A stretch of 6,421 nt of DNA, taken from the NCBI GenBank assembly GCA_016789205.1, contig JAEURF010000101.1, positions 1 through 6,421 of the forward strand. Reading direction: 5' to 3'. Below the pieces are notes generated by a model. The model was given only the letters and a program-made list of their open reading frames with translations. It searched no databases and was not told the DNA's origin. This DNA comes from Anaerolineales bacterium (lineage in GTDB: Bacteria > Chloroflexota > Anaerolineae > Anaerolineales > Villigracilaceae). The position numbers were made by a program, and so were the translations under genes. This document shows positions 4,792-6,421 of this stretch, piece by piece (within the stretch, counting starts at the first letter, position 1; the number at the start of each line of letters is the position of its first letter).

Positions 4792-6421
4792 ATGAATCAC
4801 AATTTCTCTAAACTCCTGCCGTGGTTTTTCTTCGCCGCGGCTTTTCAGTCTCTATTTGCGGTTGCCGCACTTTTGAGCATTCCATCAGAAAGCGGGCTTT
4901 CGCTTTCAAGGCTTGGCTTGCTTGGTGTTTTAACATTATTCTTTTTTTCTGGGATTTATTTCGGATTCATCGCCCGCAAAAATTCATCTGCGTTTGATAA
5001 ATTTGCCAAAGCATCAACCATTCTTATCTCCGCGCTTCTTGCTTTAATTTCAGGCTGGTCTTTGTTCCTTCTGCGTTATCTCAACCCCGAAGAACTGCTT
5101 CCCTACTACGAACGTTTGAGTCCATTGCTTTGGTATCTTTTTATTATCAGTTTGCAAGCCATTTTATTTTTTTTACTTCTCAAAAATGGATTTCACCCAC
5201 AAGAACTATCAAACCGCAAGAGTCTTTTCATCTCTGCCCTTACTGCTTACTGTTTACTGATAACTGTCTTTCTGTTCGTCGCCATCACAAAAATAGGCAT
5301 TACGCCTGACACTGCTTACTGGGGTGAACCCGGCGTACCGATTCAACTTTGGCACTTTGCCATTGCAATTTTGATTGGCTTATTTATTCTACTTTCCACC
5401 TTCCACTCACTTTTTACTATTCACTATTCACGAATTACAAATTATATTCTTCCCGCAATCATTTACCTTACCGCCTGTATCCTTTGGGTAAGCGTTCCGC
5501 TCGAAACACTTGCCAACAGTTTTTACGCGCCTAGCTCTCCACCGATTAATATTCCACTCCCATATTCCGATGCCGGCTATTATGATTTTGCCTCTCAAAG
5601 TTTATTAATTGGAACAGGCTACTTTGGTGGAATCCCACCCAGACCTTTGTATGTGACCTTTCTCGCCCTTTTGCATCTGCTCTTTAACCAAGATTACGCC
5701 ACAATCATGAATGTTCAGTCTTGTGTCATTGCATTATTTCCTGTGGCTTTGTATTTTCTTGCTAAAAAAATACATACTCCCGCCGCCGGTGTAACAGTGG
5801 CGTTGTTCGCCATCTTCCGCGAATACACCACGTTATGGATTGCGTCCAACACACGCGTCGCCAATTCCAAAATATTTACAACCGATTTACCAACCGCCTT
5901 GTCCATTGCTTTGATGTGTTTGGTTGCAATTTGGTGGCTAGAAAATCGAAATCTCAAATCAACAGTAGTAGCAGGTGGCGCGTTTGGATTAATGTTGCTA
6001 TTCCGCACACAATCTACAATCATATTACCCATATTACTTTTACTTGTTTTATTTGTTTTGCAATTCAAATGGGTTGAATGGATTAAGACCAGCATCATCT
6101 TTGGGGTTGCAATGATTTTCTCAGTCATTCCCTGGTTAACGCATAACTATACAATTTCAGGTCAATTCTCATTTGACGACCCCAAACAAGTTGCAATTAT
6201 TTACAGTCAATATTCTTTTTCAGGCAATTTAGATATCCAACAATTCAACCCTGAAACAGATAGCGCAGGCGGGCGAATTCTTGAGTTTACACTTGAAAAC
6301 CCTGCCTTTGTTGCCAACTTTGTTACATCCCATTTTTTGAATACTGAAATTGGTGGATTGCTCGCCTTGCCATTAATTAAACCTTTTAATGGAATACATG
6401 AACCTGTCAATCTATATTGGA
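4792..6421 (+). CDS. GT39-type polytopic membrane glycosyltransferase (partial, C-terminus off window)
   Basis: The frame is open from ATG 4792 to the right edge (543 codons plus one base). A stop at 4777-4779 in the same frame excludes an earlier start; the next in-frame ATG is about 900 bases on. No Shine-Dalgarno is seen. The product is very hydrophobic, with about a dozen or more predicted helices. The GT-C/GT39 core seems to start near residue 219: a helix, then a loop with LPYSDAGYYDFASQSLLIGTG (256-276), where Asp260 is the likely catalytic acid-loop residue, then RPLY (284-287) and repeated helices (from about 288). Such enzymes move a sugar from a lipid-phosphate donor to an acceptor on the outer face of the cytoplasmic membrane; donor and acceptor are unknown. 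The first 218 residues add about six helices (10-30, 41-61, 75-95, 112-130, 144-165, 186-203) not usual in short GT39 proteins. Two heptamer repeat clusters lie in this extension. Confidence 0.8.
   Translation, partial: MNHNFSKLLPWFFFAAAFQSLFAVAALLSIPSESGLSLSRLGLLGVLTLFFFSGIYFGFIARKNSSAFDKFAKASTILISALLALISGWSLFLLRYLNPEELLPYYERLSPLLWYLFIISLQAILFFLLLKNGFHPQELSNRKSLFISALTAYCLLITVFLFVAITKIGITPDTAYWGEPGVPIQLWHFAIAILIGLFILLSTFHSLFTIHYSRITNYILPAIIYLTACILWVSVPLETLANSFYAPSSPPINIPLPYSDAGYYDFASQSLLIGTGYFGGIPPRPLYVTFLALLHLLFNQDYATIMNVQSCVIALFPVALYFLAKKIHTPAAGVTVALFAIFREYTTLWIASNTRVANSKIFTTDLPTALSIALMCLVAIWWLENRNLKSTVVAGGAFGLMLLFRTQSTIILPILLLLVLFVLQFKWVEWIKTSIIFGVAMIFSVIPWLTHNYTISGQFSFDDPKQVAIIYSQYSFSGNLDIQQFNPETDSAGGRILEFTLENPAFVANFVTSHFLNTEIGGLLALPLIKPFNGIHEPVNLYW
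5240..5267 (+). repeat. Degenerate heptamer tandem repeat, four units of TTACTGn, inside the glycosyltransferase gene
   Basis: Four consecutive 7-base units read TTACTGC, TTACTGT, TTACTGA, TAACTGT. Only the last base varies, apart from one T-to-A change in the fourth unit. The stretch encodes residues 150-159 (LTAYCLLITV) at the start of a predicted helix. Because 7 is not a multiple of 3 the units fall in all three frames, so the pattern cannot come from repeated amino acids. It resembles the short tandem heptamer repeats known from cyanobacterial and some Chloroflexota genomes. Confidence 0.75.
5406..5447 (+). repeat. Degenerate heptamer tandem repeat, TTCACTA/ATTACAA type, about six units inside the glycosyltransferase gene
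   Basis: In 7-base register the sequence reads CTCACTT, TTTACTA, TTCACTA, TTCACGA, ATTACAA, ATTATAT. The central units differ by one or two bases and the outer ones are more decayed. It encodes residues 205-219 (HSLFTIHYSRITNYI), a polar segment between two predicted membrane helices. The unit is related to the TTACTGn cluster about 140 bases upstream, sharing the ACT core. Confidence 0.7.

Noticed and set aside
5349..5534. Plus-strand open frame of 61 codons
   Set aside because: It is out of frame within the glycosyltransferase gene; its FHLPLTFYYSLFTNY-like text is simply the heptamer repeat read in another phase.
5715..6128. Minus-strand open frame of 137 codons, the longest antisense frame
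   Set aside because: It is antisense to the continuous membrane-protein frame; its Asn/Thr/Lys-rich composition is what antisense of hydrophobic codons gives, and no ribosome site or domain was seen.

Overview
The window looks like chromosomal DNA from a bacterium of moderate-to-low G+C content, most plausibly a Chloroflexota member of the Anaerolineae type. This is inferred from gene content: a CSLREA-type lipoprotein, a catalytic-motif-less GH16-like jelly-roll protein, a BchE-like radical SAM enzyme, a large GT39-type membrane glycosyltransferase, and degenerate heptanucleotide repeats of the TTACTGn / TTCACTA kind. There is no 16S or marker gene, so the taxonomic call is tentative. Coding density is very high; the longest gap between genes is about 96 bases. 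No tRNA, rRNA, CRISPR array, insertion sequence or integrase was seen.

Left part (1-2152), minus strand: three genes read right to left. First is a ten-helix EamA/DMT transporter (2152-1265). Its stop overlaps the start of a 242-residue jelly-roll protein (1268-540) in an ATGA arrangement. After a 53-base gap comes a secreted lipoprotein (486 to beyond the left edge) whose visible part carries a CSLREA-like motif and the start of a probable parallel beta-helix. The first two are almost certainly co-transcribed; the third may be.

Middle part (2196-4695), plus strand, divergent from the first group across only 43 bases: a 501-residue cobalamin-binding/radical SAM protein that resembles the anaerobic Mg-protoporphyrin monomethyl ester cyclase BchE, a 216-residue metallo-beta-lactamase-fold hydrolase, and a 100-residue alpha/beta protein starting one base after the hydrolase stop. 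They look like one operon, with a possible internal promoter before the hydrolase. Two perfectly abutting hairpins follow (4702-4765) and probably end or attenuate the transcript.

Right part (4792 to the end), plus strand: the first 543 codons of a polytopic membrane protein of the GT39 / GT-C glycosyltransferase type, cut by the window edge. It has an N-terminal extension of about seven predicted membrane helices ahead of the catalytic-type loop. Two clusters of degenerate 7-base tandem repeats lie inside this coding extension.

The most notable points are the BchE-like enzyme with no other chlorophyll gene in view and the heptamer repeats embedded in an open reading frame. I do not see convincing evidence for a new defence or mobile system.
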